Numbered from the stretch's first letter, positions 16,222-24,588 are shown. The stretch is 37,408 nt of DNA from JAAZLS01 sp964463285 (GCA_964463285.1 CAYXBB010000017.1:1-37408); one strand, 5' to 3'. Program-made: numbers and translations. The notes: a model not told the origin generated them from the letters alone.

Positions 16222-16300
16222 TTTCCTGCGCCCGGTTCTAACGGTTAAACTTAATACATAAACTAGAGCAGGAAATCAGGAAACTCAAAAAGGAACCGGG
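16222..16300 (+). promoter_or_regulatory. structured leader with two crossing inverted repeats
   Basis: TTTCCTGC (16222-16229) pairs perfectly with GCAGGAAA (16268-16275), and CCCGGTTC (16231-16238) pairs perfectly with GAACCGGG (16293-16300). The order A-B-A'-B' means a pseudoknot or mutually exclusive stems. The last arm overlaps the GGGAGG ribosome binding site (16298-16303) of the gene at 16309, so folding could block its translation. No known riboswitch class is recognised. Confidence 0.45.
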
Positions 16301-16308
16301 AGGAAAAT

Positions 16309-16563
16309 ATGGATCAGCTTACGGTTTACGGCATAGCCCTGGTGCCGGTGATGGTGGGGTTAAATGAGCTGTTAAAGCGCTCCGGCCTGCCAAGCCGGTT
16401 CATCCCCTTGGCTTCGATGCTGATGGGTTATTTTTTCTCATTCTTTTACCTGTCGGAAGGCGACTACAAACGGGCATTAATACTGGGAACCGTTTTGGGT
16501 TTATCTTCAATCGGTCTTTTTTCGGGAACCAAGAACACCTTTGCCAGGTCTCGGAGGTTATAA
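16309..16563 (+). CDS. small hydrophobic membrane protein, 84 aa
   Basis: I do not recognise the function. The protein has about three membrane helices (residues 5-18, 28-48, 57-72) joined by short charged loops such as KRSGLPSRF and EGDYKR, and a basic tail NTFARSRRL. This resembles small holin-like or uncharacterised membrane proteins of Firmicutes. GGGAGG at 16298-16303 gives a good start at ATG 16309. No partner lysin lies next to it; the convergent neighbour is a penicillin-binding protein. A structured leader precedes it. Confidence 0.7.
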   Translation: MDQLTVYGIALVPVMVGLNELLKRSGLPSRFIPLASMLMGYFFSFFYLSEGDYKRALILGTVLGLSSIGLFSGTKNTFARSRRL

Positions 16564-16646
16564 TGGGCCTGATAGTTTTCAAATTATTTTTTTTAATTTT
16601 TTAGTTTACATAAGATATATTATCGGAAGTTGTTTTTTAAATTTGT

Positions 16647-18708
16647 TTAGCTTCCCCGGGAACGCAAATAATACTCCAGCACCGCCCGGCCTACCGGAAG
16701 CGCATCCATGGAAGCCATGTTACCTCCTTCGATCACCACCGCCACCTNNNNNNNNNNCCACGATGCCGGGTGATTCAGCCGGACCATAGGTCACATACCA
16801 GCAGTCATTTCCTTTTAATGTATCAGCCGCTGAATCCCTTTCCGCCGTCCCGGTTTTTCCGGCAACTGTGAAGCCGGAAATCGCTCCCGCCCTGGAGGGC
16901 GCCCCGGCACCCTGAACTGCCTCCACCAGAGAATCATGAACTGCTTTCACCACCGCCGGGCTAATCGGCGTTTCCTTCCAACAGGAAACCTCCTTTTCCA
17001 TAAGCAGTCGTGGCTGCATGATGGAACCATCCCCGGCAAAAGCGCTGTAGAGCAGGGCTGCCTGCAGCGGCGTGATCATGGCCTCACCCTGGCCGTAGCC
17101 GCTGTCGGCAAGCTGGATCTCGTTTTTGATCCCCTCCCCAGCCAGGCGGGAACGGGCCACCGGAAGCGGAAAGGGGATCTGCTCGCCGAAACCAAAGAGC
17201 TCGCCGTACTTCATAAATTTTTCTCCGCCCAGGGCCAGACTGGCCCGGGCGAAGTAGATATTATCCGAATATTTCATAGCTTCCTTCAAATCGGGGTTTT
17301 CTACCTCGGGGTGGACCCGCCGCACCTGATAATCCCCCCAGGCCGGCGAAGGCTGCCAACTTTCACCCCGGATCCCGATCTTTTCGGCGGGATCCAGAGC
17401 CCCCTCACTGATCGCCGCCGCCGCGGTGAAGGGCTTGAGGATGGAGCCCGGGGGATAAAGCCCGGATAGGGCCCGATTCATCAAGGGCTGCGCATCGCTA
17501 TCCAGCAGTTCCTGCCACTCCGAACCGCTTAGCCCGGCGATAAAGCGGTTTGGGTCAAATCCCGGGTTGCTGCAAAGGGCTAAAATATCGCCGTTTTGCG
17601 GATCAAGGGCCACCACCGCCCCCTTCTTCTCGCCCAAAGCCTCGGCAGCGCATTTTTGCAAATCCGAATCGATGGTCAGCGTAATATCCCGACCCTCCAC
17701 AAGTTCACGGGTGGCGATCAGGGATACCTCTTTGCCCTCCGCATCCAGGATCCGCAGCGAATAGCCCCTTTTGCCGGAGAGTTGGGCATCCAAGGCCGCC
17801 TCCAGCCCGGCCTTGCCCAGCAGGTCGCCGGCCAGATAGTCCTTCGTTTGATCGGTGGAATTCTCTTTTTCAGCCAGTTCTTCGGCGGTGATTTCCCCCA
17901 GGTAGCCGATCAGATGAGCCGCCGCCGGTCCCGCCGGATAATAGCGCCTCCCCACCTCGCTGATCATTACCCCGGGGATCTCCAGCAGGGGATCCACCAG
18001 CTCCTTCTCCTCCTCGGGGGCCAGGAGGGTCAGGGGTACATAAAGCCCCTCTTTGACCCAGGGCTGATGCAATTTCCCGACAGTGATCTCGGCGGGCAGC
18101 CTTAGAATTTTTTCAACCGCTTGGGCGAAGGCGTTTTCATCCTCATAAACCCCGGGAACAGCTCCCAGTTCCTTGAAAACCCGGGGGCCGGCCAGGGCTT
18201 GACCTCTCCGATCGTAGATCACCCCACGTTTGGGATTTGCGCTTTTTAACTCCACCCGGGAATTGTCGCCAAGCTGCGGAAAGATTAGCCCGGGATGCCA
18301 CTGCAATTGCCAGGGGGATTTTTTGTTTTCACGGCAGAGCTCCATCCGGTATTGCAGGGGAATCGTTCCAACGGTAGATGTCTCCAACTTTGCAGCAATT
18401 GAGATGATCGCCCGTCCGGCATCGGCGGACTCTTCCTCCTCCATTCCCTCGAGCTCCACTGCGTAAAGACCGATCCCCTGGGTAATCTTGGTATAGCGTT
18501 CCAGAAATTCTTCCCGGGGATAAGCTTCCCGGGAAGCGTCGTCCAGGAGCTCATACATCCCCTCATAATCCCCTTCTCCCCACAGGAGATAAAATTTTTC
18601 TACCGCCACTTCGGGGTGAAGCGGATTGCAGCCGGAAGCAAGCGATATAATAAATAACAGCAGTAGCAAGAATAAGCCGGATAGTTTCCGGGTAATTTTT
18701 TTGTTCAT
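16647..18708 (-). CDS. class B penicillin-binding protein with MecA-like N-terminal domain (interrupted by gap)
   Basis: Peptidoglycan transpeptidase of the PBP2a/PBP3 (pbpC) type. Order: N-terminal signal with LASGC (C27, possible lipid anchor), an NTF2-like MecA_N domain (about 30-150), the dimerisation domain beginning RGVIYDRRGQ (161-170), then the transpeptidase with S422-ILK, S481-D-N483 and K618-TGT. All catalytic motifs are intact. The gap at 16748-16757 interrupts codon 651. Beyond it the frame resumes with VAVVIEGGNM and ends LRSRGS at a TAA at 16647, adding 32 residues; the 10-N spacing puts this out of frame by one base, so I treat it as an assembly artefact. ATG 18708 follows GGAGAGGA. 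Confidence 0.92.
16748..16757. other. assembly gap (10 N) inside the PBP gene
   Basis: Flanking sequence on the minus strand ends ...GGCATCGTGG and resumes AGGTGGCGGTGG. Both sides encode the conserved end of the transpeptidase (GIV then VAVVIEGG), so little or no sequence is likely to be missing. The placeholder length breaks the frame. Confidence 0.9.
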
Positions 18709-18767
18709 GACTTATTATCCTCTCCCGATTCAGCTCTCCCCTGGGGGTTATTTTCTTTTTTTGATTT

Positions 18768-18776
18768 ATTATATCA
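18768..18776 (-). promoter_or_regulatory. extended -10 promoter of the PBP gene
   Basis: Minus-strand TGATATAAT gives a perfect TATAAT with TGn extension about 60 bases upstream of the ATG at 18708. The -35 region is not recognisable. Confidence 0.5.
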
Positions 18777-18800
18777 AAACATTTGCCGATCGATGGCCCC

Positions 18801-18832
18801 AAAAAATAAAAGGAGCAGTGTCCCTGCTCCTT
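18801..18832 (-). terminator. intrinsic terminator after the DUF1540 gene
   Basis: On the minus strand AAGGAGCAG, a 5-base loop and CTGCTCCTT form a 9-base-pair stem, followed by a T-rich run (complement of 18801-18810). It separates the DUF1540 gene from the PBP promoter downstream. Confidence 0.88.
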
Positions 18833-18856
18833 GATAATTTTCTCCAGTACCTAGTT

Positions 18857-19105
18857 TTACCGGCAGCAGCCTTTACTACCGCCCCCTTCTACCCTGGGGC
18901 GCATGGTTTCACAGAAAGTCTGGCTTGAGGTAGAAGCTCTCGCCTGCCTCCCTTCACTTTCCAGATCTTCGGCAAATTCAAAATCACCGAGGTGGAAAAG
19001 ATCCTCCCCCTCGCTTCCATCCTTGACCCAAATTTCATGGGCCGTGCAGTGATCGCCTTCTCCCCAAAAGACACAACTGTTCACCTTGCACCTTACTTCC
19101 GGCAT
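18857..19105 (-). CDS. DUF1540 cysteine-rich protein
   Basis: An 82-residue protein with the DUF1540 cysteine pattern: CKVNSCVFWGEGDHCTAHE near the N-terminus, a later CETMRP, and a C-terminal GCC. The spacing suggests a small metal-binding domain. DUF1540 proteins are common in spore formers; no biochemical role is established. ATG 19105 lies 9 bases after GGGAGG; the upstream TTG codons overlap that site. It follows the bactofilin gene by 82 bases and ends in a strong terminator, so the two may form a unit. Confidence 0.85.
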   Translation of the reverse strand: MPEVRCKVNSCVFWGEGDHCTAHEIWVKDGSEGEDLFHLGDFEFAEDLESEGRQARASTSSQTFCETMRPRVEGGGSKGCCR

Positions 19106-19187
19106 AGACAACAACCTCCCTAAAGCTGTAATTATCTACTAGGATGGCCGGATTAACCCGGGCCTATCCTATCCTATTTATTCCGGT

Positions 19188-19523
19188 TTATCGGGAAGTT
19201 GTCTCCGGCCGGGCTTCCGCCGGTGCCATAACTCCGCCATCTTCCACCCGGAGATCATCATAAGAGAGATCCGCATAATGCAGACGCCCTGATGAACGGA
19301 TCAATAAATTTTCCACCGCCACATTGCCTTCAGCTTCTCCATATATTTCCAGTGATCTGGCGGTAATGTTTCCCTTGAGCGAACCGCTACTTTCAATCAG
19401 CACCTGCAGGCCGTTGTTCAACTCACCGTTAAAATTTCCCCTGATCAGCACTAAAGAGGAGGGCTCCTGTTCTTTTTTGGGTTTCGGTTCAAACACTGAC
19501 CTCAATATTCTTAAAATGCCCAC
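19188..19523 (-). CDS. bactofilin family polymer-forming protein
   Basis: Bactofilins form nucleotide-free beta-helical filaments near the membrane. The 111 residues show the repeating short beta-strand pattern: SLVLIRGNFNGEL, GLQVLIESSGSLKGNI, ARSLEIYGEAEGNV, ENLLIRSSGRL, YDDLRVEDGG. It has a basic N-terminal extension (PKPKKEQ) and a Pro/Glu-rich tail. GTG at 19523 follows GAGGTGATC. A consensus promoter lies just upstream at 19544-19572. Its position near a cell-wall transpeptidase and DUF1540 protein suggests an envelope or sporulation role, by inference. Confidence 0.88.
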   Translation of the reverse strand: MGILRILRSVFEPKPKKEQEPSSLVLIRGNFNGELNNGLQVLIESSGSLKGNITARSLEIYGEAEGNVAVENLLIRSSGRLHYADLSYDDLRVEDGGVMAPAEARPETTSR

Positions 19524-19543
19524 GGACTGATCACCTCAAAAAC

Positions 19544-19572
19544 ATTATAACGCCTGCCTTTTAGCGGTGCAA
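19544..19572 (-). promoter_or_regulatory. sigma-A promoter of the bactofilin gene
   Basis: Minus-strand TTGCAC (19572-19567), 17-base spacer, and TATAAT (19549-19544), followed about 20 bases later by the bactofilin start. Confidence 0.75.
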
Positions 19573-19663
19573 CTTTTGCCGGGCGGGCTACAACTGCCAC
19601 AGGCCGGAAAAAAGGTTACCCCTTTTACGGCCGGCAAAACCTTATTTAATAACTTAAAGCCGG

Positions 19664-19692
19664 TTGACAAACCGACCGTTTTTTCATATAGT
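19664..19692 (+). promoter_or_regulatory. leuA: sigma-A promoter of leuA
   Basis: TTGACA (19664-19669), a 17-base spacer, and TATAGT (19687-19692). Predicted transcription start is near 19699, giving a leader of about 340 bases with a T-box. Confidence 0.82.
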
Positions 19693-19698
19693 GGGTTT

Positions 19699-19990
19699 AC
19701 GCTTGGCGCCCGGTAAAAACCATCGGGCCGCAATTGACAGGAAACAGGCGATGAGCGGAACCAGTAACTTAGGGTTGCCTTTACAGAGAGCCGCCGGACG
19801 GTGCAAGGCGGCAGGGGAACTTAAGCGAACTCCTCCGGGAGCCGCCGGCCGAAATGGCAAGCTCCAGAGTAGGTCCGGCCGGTAAGACACCGTTATCGTA
19901 CTTACAAGCGGGCAGCTTGCACCCCAAGCTGCAAAAAGAGTGGTACCGCGGAACCGGCCTTTCGTCTCTTTGATGAAAGGCTTTATTTTG
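19699..19990 (+). promoter_or_regulatory. T-box leader (leucine) of leuA
   Basis: tRNA-sensing leader controlling leuA. Stem I shows an AGTA S-turn near 19763, a distal arm (GCCGCC/GGCGGC closing a loop with GGTGCAA), then TAAG and GAA followed by CTC at 19830-19832, read as the leucine specifier. The T-box core is TGGTACCGCGG at 19941-19951. A terminator follows at 19957-19990. Uncharged tRNA-Leu would pair with the specifier and the T-box bulge, form the antiterminator and allow leuA expression when leucine is scarce. The exact 5' limit of Stem I is approximate. Confidence 0.93.
19957..19990 (+). terminator. regulated terminator of the leuA T-box
   Basis: GCCTTTCGTC (19957-19966), loop TCTTT, and GATGAAAGGC (19972-19981) make a 10-pair stem with one G-T pair, followed by TTTATTTTG. 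It begins 6 bases past the T-box core, as expected for the alternative to the antiterminator. Confidence 0.9.
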
Positions 19991-20036
19991 TGCCTGTTGG
20001 CCGAAACATTACCTAATCCAGGAGGCGACTAATTCT

Positions 20037-21566
20037 ATGGGTGAAAAAATTTATATTTTTGACAGCACTCTCCGGGATGGAGAGCAGACCCCCGGGGCCC
20101 GCCTGAATTTTGCGGAAAAACTGGAAGTGGCCCGTCAGTTGGCCCGGTTGAAGGTAGATGTAATTGAAGCCGGATTCCCGGTTTCCTCTCCGGGTGAATT
20201 CAAGGCAGTCCGAGAAATTTCCCGCAAGGTTAAAGGACCGACAATTTGTGGTTTGGCCCGTTGTTTATCCGCAGACATCGATGCCGCCTGGGAGGCAATC
20301 AAAGAGGCCGCCCACCCTCGCCTCCACGTTTTCCTGGGCTCTTCCGATATCCATATGCGCTATAAATTGAAGCAGGATCCGGAAACCTGCCTGCAGCAGG
20401 CAGTGGAGGCCGTTAAATATGCCAAAAAATATACTTCCGACGTGGAGTATTCTCCGGAGGATGCCACCCGTGCAGACGAGCCCTACCTGTACCGCCTGCT
20501 GGAAGAGGTTATAAAAGCCGGCGCTACAGTAATAAACATTCCTGATACTGTGGGCTACGCCCTGCCCGACGAATTTGGAGCCTTGATCCGGCGCCTTCGG
20601 GAAAACGTTCCCGGTATGGACCGGGTAACCTTGAGCGTGCACTGCCATGATGATCTGGGCCTGGCGGTGGCCAACTCCCTGACGGCAATTGAAAACGGTG
20701 CCCGCCAGGTGGAATGCAATATAAACGGCATTGGGGAGCGGGCCGGCAACGCTGCTCTGGAAGAGATCGCGGTAGCTCTGCACATCCGTAAATCCTATTA
20801 TCCCTATCATACCGGATTAAACCTGCAGGAGATTTATCATACCAGCCGCCTGGTAAGCAAACTGACCGGCGTACCCATCCCGGTTAACAAAGCGGTAATC
20901 GGGATTAACGCTTTTGCCCACTCCTCCGGAATTCACCAGGACGGAGTATTGAAACATAAACAAACTTATGAAATAATCGATGCCGAACTGATCGGCGGCA
21001 AAGCTGCCCAAATGATCCTCACCGCCCGTTCCGGACGCCACGCCGTACAGCACCAGTTGGATCGGTTGGGATTTACCCTGGACCAGGATCAACTGGAAGC
21101 ATTGTACACCCGCTTTTTAGAACTGGCTGACAAGAAAAAAGAAGTTTACCTGGAAGATCTGGAGGCTCTGGCTATAGATAGCCTGTTTACTGCCGAACCC
21201 ACTTACCACCTGGATTATCTGCAGACCGTTAGCGGCAGTAAAAGTATTCCGGCGGCGGTAATCCGGCTTACCAGAAACGATGGAGCACTGATTGAAGAGA
21301 TGGCCGTAGGCTCCGGTCCTATTGATGCGGCTTTCAATGCCATCAATAAAATTGCCGGTATGGATATCCGCCTGGATAACTATCAACTCCGGGCGGTTAC
21401 CGAAGGCCGGGACGCCCTGGGAGAGGTTTCGCTTAATATGTCCTTGAGCCAAAACAAAGAAATTACCGGCCGGGGAACCAGTACAGACATCATAGAAGCC
21501 AGCGTAAAAGCCTATCTGGATGGGCTTAACAAACTGCTTAAAATTAACGGAATTACCCGGGGATAG
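20037..21566 (+). CDS. leuA: 2-isopropylmalate synthase
   Basis: First committed enzyme of leucine synthesis: condenses acetyl-CoA with 2-oxoisovalerate. The TIM-barrel domain starts FDSTLRDGEQTPGA and holds VIEAGFPVSSPGEF, the metal motif SVHCHDDLGLA, and GIGERAGNAALEE. A linker with HSSGIHQDGVLK and a C-terminal LeuA dimer/regulatory domain (about residues 365-505) are present, so leucine feedback inhibition is expected. Length 509 is normal. ATG at 20037 follows CAGGAGG. It is preceded by a leucine T-box and is not followed by leuB, leuC or leuD; the next gene is convergent, so the rest of the pathway is elsewhere. Confidence 0.95.
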   Translation: MGEKIYIFDSTLRDGEQTPGARLNFAEKLEVARQLARLKVDVIEAGFPVSSPGEFKAVREISRKVKGPTICGLARCLSADIDAAWEAIKEAAHPRLHVFLGSSDIHMRYKLKQDPETCLQQAVEAVKYAKKYTSDVEYSPEDATRADEPYLYRLLEEVIKAGATVINIPDTVGYALPDEFGALIRRLRENVPGMDRVTLSVHCHDDLGLAVANSLTAIENGARQVECNINGIGERAGNAALEEIAVALHIRKSYYPYHTGLNLQEIYHTSRLVSKLTGVPIPVNKAVIGINAFAHSSGIHQDGVLKHKQTYEIIDAELIGGKAAQMILTARSGRHAVQHQLDRLGFTLDQDQLEALYTRFLELADKKKEVYLEDLEALAIDSLFTAEPTYHLDYLQTVSGSKSIPAAVIRLTRNDGALIEEMAVGSGPIDAAFNAINKIAGMDIRLDNYQLRAVTEGRDALGEVSLNMSLSQNKEITGRGTSTDIIEASVKAYLDGLNKLLKINGITRG

Positions 21567-21599
21567 GGGTCAGTGGAAACCGGATTTTTCTTATAACCT

Positions 21600-22862
21600 T
21601 TATCCGGTAAACAGTGCCTGGGCGGCCCGACAGGTAGCCCCCAGGGCATGAGACAGGGTGAGCGCTCCCTGCAAAAATGCTGCATAGGGCGGTCTCAGCG
21701 GCCCGTCGGCGCTGAGCTCGCTGGTAGCTCCCTGAATAAACGTCCCCGCGGCCATAATAACCGGATCATCGTAGCCCGGCGGGATGGCGGGAACAGGTTT
21801 TACATAATCCTCCACCGGAGAAGAGCTTTGAATGGCCCGACAGAACGTCTCCAGCCTGGTGCGATCTCCGAGTATAATGGCCTGCACTATATCTCCCCTC
21901 GGTTGATCATAGCGAGGTTTAACCGAGTAGCCCATTTTTTCAAAAAGCCCGGCGGCAAACACAGCATTTTTTAGAGCGCTGCCCACCAGGTTGGGAGCCA
22001 AAAATAACCCCTGAAACAGGTTGCGCTTGCCGGTCATCGCCCCTAAATTGCCGTATAGCCCGGGGGCGGTAAGCCGGGAAGATATTTTATGGATCAGCTC
22101 TTCCTTGCCGACCAGGTAACCTCCGCCGGCGGCAAGGCCCCCACCCGGGTTTTTTATCAGCGAGCCCACCGCCAGGTCCGCTCCTAGGGCAGTGGGCTCG
22201 CTGGTCTCCACAAATTCTCCATAACAATTGTCCACCATTACCTGGATTTGGGGATAGGTAGAACGGACGGCGTTGATAAGTGCTTTTAACTTCGGGATGG
22301 TCAGTGCCTGGCGATCAATTTCGTAGCCGATGGAGCGCTGTATATAGGCCACCTTTGGTTTAAAGCCGGGGGTTAGCTGAGAAAGCTCCGGCTCACCGGT
22401 ACCGGTAAGCGGTAAATAACGGTGAGCAATTCCCCATTCCCTCAAAGTTCCTTCCTCTCCGCCCTTACTGCCTACCACTGCCTGCATGGTGTCATAAGGT
22501 TTTCCGGTAACAAACAGCAGTTCCTCGCCCGGGCGAAGTAAGCCAAACAGGGCCAGGGTCAGGGCATGGGTTCCCGATACAATCTGATGGCGTACCAGGG
22601 CGGCTTCGGTTTCAAATATCCGGGCATAGATCGATTCTAATTTTTCCCTTCCCCGGTCATGATCACCATATCCGCTGCTGTCCTGAAAATCCTCCTCCCC
22701 GATCCTTTCCTGCTGCAGGGCCTTTAGCACCCGGTGCTGGTTAACAAACACGGTATGGTCAATGGCCTCCCAGAGGGGCGAAGCCTCTTCCAAAGCCTCG
22801 CCTATCCACCTCCTCAGTGGTGGAGGAAAGGAAAAACAGTCCAGCCATTTAGGGTAATCCAT
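21600..22862 (-). CDS. methionine gamma-lyase-like PLP enzyme (YnbB/aluminium resistance family)
   Basis: Fold-type I PLP enzyme of the family annotated as aluminium resistance protein or methionine gamma-lyase-like. The Schiff-base lysine lies in GSLIKNPGG (about K237 from the chosen start), with HQIVSGTHALTLALFGLLRP for phosphate binding and MVDNCYGEFVE carrying the aspartate that contacts the pyridine nitrogen. About 420 residues, normal length. ATG 22862 is chosen because AGAAGGAGG lies inside the codons after the earlier ATG 22892, though the spacing (15) is long. Its position downstream of hfq and spoVK matches ynbB of Bacillus. True substrate unknown. Confidence 0.88.
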   Translation of the reverse strand: MDYPKWLDCFSFPPPLRRWIGEALEEASPLWEAIDHTVFVNQHRVLKALQQERIGEEDFQDSSGYGDHDRGREKLESIYARIFETEAALVRHQIVSGTHALTLALFGLLRPGEELLFVTGKPYDTMQAVVGSKGGEEGTLREWGIAHRYLPLTGTGEPELSQLTPGFKPKVAYIQRSIGYEIDRQALTIPKLKALINAVRSTYPQIQVMVDNCYGEFVETSEPTALGADLAVGSLIKNPGGGLAAGGGYLVGKEELIHKISSRLTAPGLYGNLGAMTGKRNLFQGLFLAPNLVGSALKNAVFAAGLFEKMGYSVKPRYDQPRGDIVQAIILGDRTRLETFCRAIQSSSPVEDYVKPVPAIPPGYDDPVIMAAGTFIQGATSELSADGPLRPPYAAFLQGALTLSHALGATCRAAQALFTG

Positions 22863-22892
22863 TATCGATATAACAAACCTCCTTCTAAACAT

Positions 22893-22950
22893 GGGGACGG
22901 TTCTTCTGTTAACAATTGCTCAAAACTGTTTTTGGGTTTTTCTCCGTCCC
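22893..22950. repeat. GGGGACGG repeat-like element overlapping the GTPase stop codon
   Basis: GGGACGG (22894-22900) and CCGTCCC (22944-22950) are perfect inverted arms. The left part, GGGGACGGTTCTTCTGTT, resembles dispersed repeats seen between genes in Clostridia (from memory, untested). The element contains the stop codon and last 14 residues of the minus-strand GTPase gene, so it may have supplied its current C-terminus. Confidence 0.4.
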
Positions 22951-23553
22951 TGAGATCAGTTCCCAAATGTAGGCTATTTGCTTGGTAAGAAGATCAAACC
23001 CTGTTCCTTTCAAAGCGGAAACACCGGTCACCGGGCTGCTGGTCGGCCACCAGGGTATCATCGCCGGTCCGTTAACCAGATCCAGCTTGTTTCCCACAAG
23101 TTTATAGTGTACCGGATAGCGGCTGCTGAATTCAAACAGGTAGCGGTCAACTTCCGCAGCAAATTCTGCTCGGGAAGGATCACTGCAGCTTAAATCCACC
23201 AGATTTAGGATCAGGTCCGCCCTGGAAAGTGCCTGTAAGGTCAGGAACAGCTTTGTGCGTTCGGTGGTGCCCAAAGCGGGCTTTTCCTGCAGGCAAAAGG
23301 TATCTGTCAAGGTAAGTCGAGAGAGAAATTTCCCGGGGCGATTAACAACAAATGTATGCGCAGTCCGGCGGTGGTATCCGTTAAATACCATTTTACTCCT
23401 GGCCGTTTTCGGGGTTACAATTCCCACCCCTTTTCCGGCACCGCCAGACTCATAATAATAAAGCCGGGTAGCCCCCAGGTGTTCACACCAGTTGATACAA
23501 AACAGGGTTTTGCCGCTGCCGCGTGCTCCCACCACCGCAATATTCAGGGTCAT
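22909..23553 (-). CDS. small P-loop GTPase-like protein of unassigned family
   Basis: A 214-residue P-loop protein. Walker A is GARGSGKT (9-16), the G4 motif is NKLD (155-158) and a G5-like SALK lies at 179-182. The G3 position reads TDTF, lacking the usual DxxG glycine, so the switch is degenerate. It shares a 4-base ATGA overlap with spoVK upstream and precedes the YnbB-like gene. In Bacillus this slot holds hflX (ynbA), but this protein lacks the HflX N-terminal domain. Coupled translation suggests it works with the SpoVK AAA+ protein. Its stop lies in a repeat-like sequence. Confidence 0.75.
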   Translation of the reverse strand: MTLNIAVVGARGSGKTLFCINWCEHLGATRLYYYESGGAGKGVGIVTPKTARSKMVFNGYHRRTAHTFVVNRPGKFLSRLTLTDTFCLQEKPALGTTERTKLFLTLQALSRADLILNLVDLSCSDPSRAEFAAEVDRYLFEFSSRYPVHYKLVGNKLDLVNGPAMIPWWPTSSPVTGVSALKGTGFDLLTKQIAYIWELISGTEKNPKTVLSNC

Positions 23554-24500
23554 CCTTCTTCCACCGTCAAGTCTTTGGCGTCAATGGTCATCAAGTCTTC
23601 CCGTGAAAGGTTCTCCTGCCTGCTTAGCCGCAAAGCCTGACGGCGAAGAGATCTTTCCAGTATATTCCTAACCAGGCGGGCATTGCTGAAATTAGAGCTG
23701 TGGTAATAGTGATTGCCCGCCAGATGCCGTTTCAGGCAGGAGCGGGCCGCGGGCGCCCACCGGTAATGGCGCTCGGTAGCCATCATATCGGCAATGGCCA
23801 GCAATTCGTCGATTGTGTAGTCAGGGAAATCAATTTGAATGGGAAAACGGGATGATAATCCAGGGTTAAGGGATATAAAACGGGACATTTCCAAACGGTA
23901 TCCAGCCAACACCAGAACAAATACATTGCGGTAATCCTCCATTCCTTTTACCAGAACATCGATCGCTTCCTTGCCAAAATCCCTTTCTCCCCCCCGCCCC
24001 AGGGAATAGGCCTCATCTACAAACAATATCCCACCCATTGATTTTTTTATCTTGTCCCGGGTTTTCTGGGCAGTCTGCCCAATATATTCTCCTACCAGGT
24101 CTGCTCTTTCCACTTCTACCAGATGTCCCTGGGGCAATACCTTGAGCCCTTTAAATATTTGTCCCAGCAACCTGGCCACGGTAGTTTTGCCTGTTCCCGG
24201 ATTTCCTTTAAAGATCATGTGCAGTACCTGGGGGCTGCTTCGAAGTCCACAGGCATCTCTTTTCTGTTGTATCTCCAGGTAGGCTTTAATTTCCAGAACC
24301 ACCTGTTTTACCTGTGACAATCCCACCAGCCGATTAAGCTCAAACAGCGCAGAAGCTAGTAGCGCATTGTTTTCCGACTCATCACCGGTAGGCTCCGGGG
24401 CACCCGGCAGTTCACTTAGGGCTTTCAGCGCCGCAAGGGTATTTAGTTCCCCCCGGCTGATCTGTTTCCGGATCTGATCAAAACGCTGCGTTTTGGTCAC
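23550..24500 (-). CDS. spoVK: stage V sporulation protein K, AAA+ ATPase
   Basis: Mother-cell AAA+ protein of the CbbX/SpoVK class needed for spore maturation. Numbered from GTG 24500, Walker A is GNPGTGKTT (99-107), followed by a Walker B of GGILFVDEAYSL and the arginine-finger segment NPGLSSRFP. 316 residues, the family length. The open frame extends to 24599 but includes a TATAAT box, and GGGAGGGGGG sits just before GTG 24500, which decides the start. It begins a unit (spoVK, small GTPase, PLP lyase) separated from hfq by a terminator at 24589-24611. Confidence 0.93.
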   Translation of the reverse strand: MTKTQRFDQIRKQISRGELNTLAALKALSELPGAPEPTGDESENNALLASALFELNRLVGLSQVKQVVLEIKAYLEIQQKRDACGLRSSPQVLHMIFKGNPGTGKTTVARLLGQIFKGLKVLPQGHLVEVERADLVGEYIGQTAQKTRDKIKKSMGGILFVDEAYSLGRGGERDFGKEAIDVLVKGMEDYRNVFVLVLAGYRLEMSRFISLNPGLSSRFPIQIDFPDYTIDELLAIADMMATERHYRWAPAARSCLKRHLAGNHYYHSSNFSNARLVRNILERSLRRQALRLSRQENLSREDLMTIDAKDLTVEEG

Positions 24501-24530
24501 CCGTGCCCCCCTCCCCCCTGCCTCTTGGTT

Positions 24531-24536
24531 ATTATA
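24531..24536 (-). promoter_or_regulatory. -10-like box before spoVK
   Basis: Minus-strand TATAAT 31 bases upstream of the spoVK start, placed between the hfq terminator and the gene. No matching -35 box for sigma A and no clear sigma-E pattern is visible, so the sigma factor is unknown. Confidence 0.35.
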
Positions 24537-24588
24537 CGCTACGGTCGACAAAAGAGAGAAAGCGGTTTTCGAGTTTTCCGGCGATAAT

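Noticed and set aside
16541..16789. Plus-strand open frame across the second gap
   Set aside because: It overlaps the end of the PBP gene on the other strand and reads through Ns.
21579..21608. Inverted repeat ACCGGAT/ATCCGGT between leuA and the convergent PLP gene as a terminator
   Set aside because: The T-rich bases lie in the loop, no T-run follows on either strand, and one arm lies inside the neighbouring gene's end.
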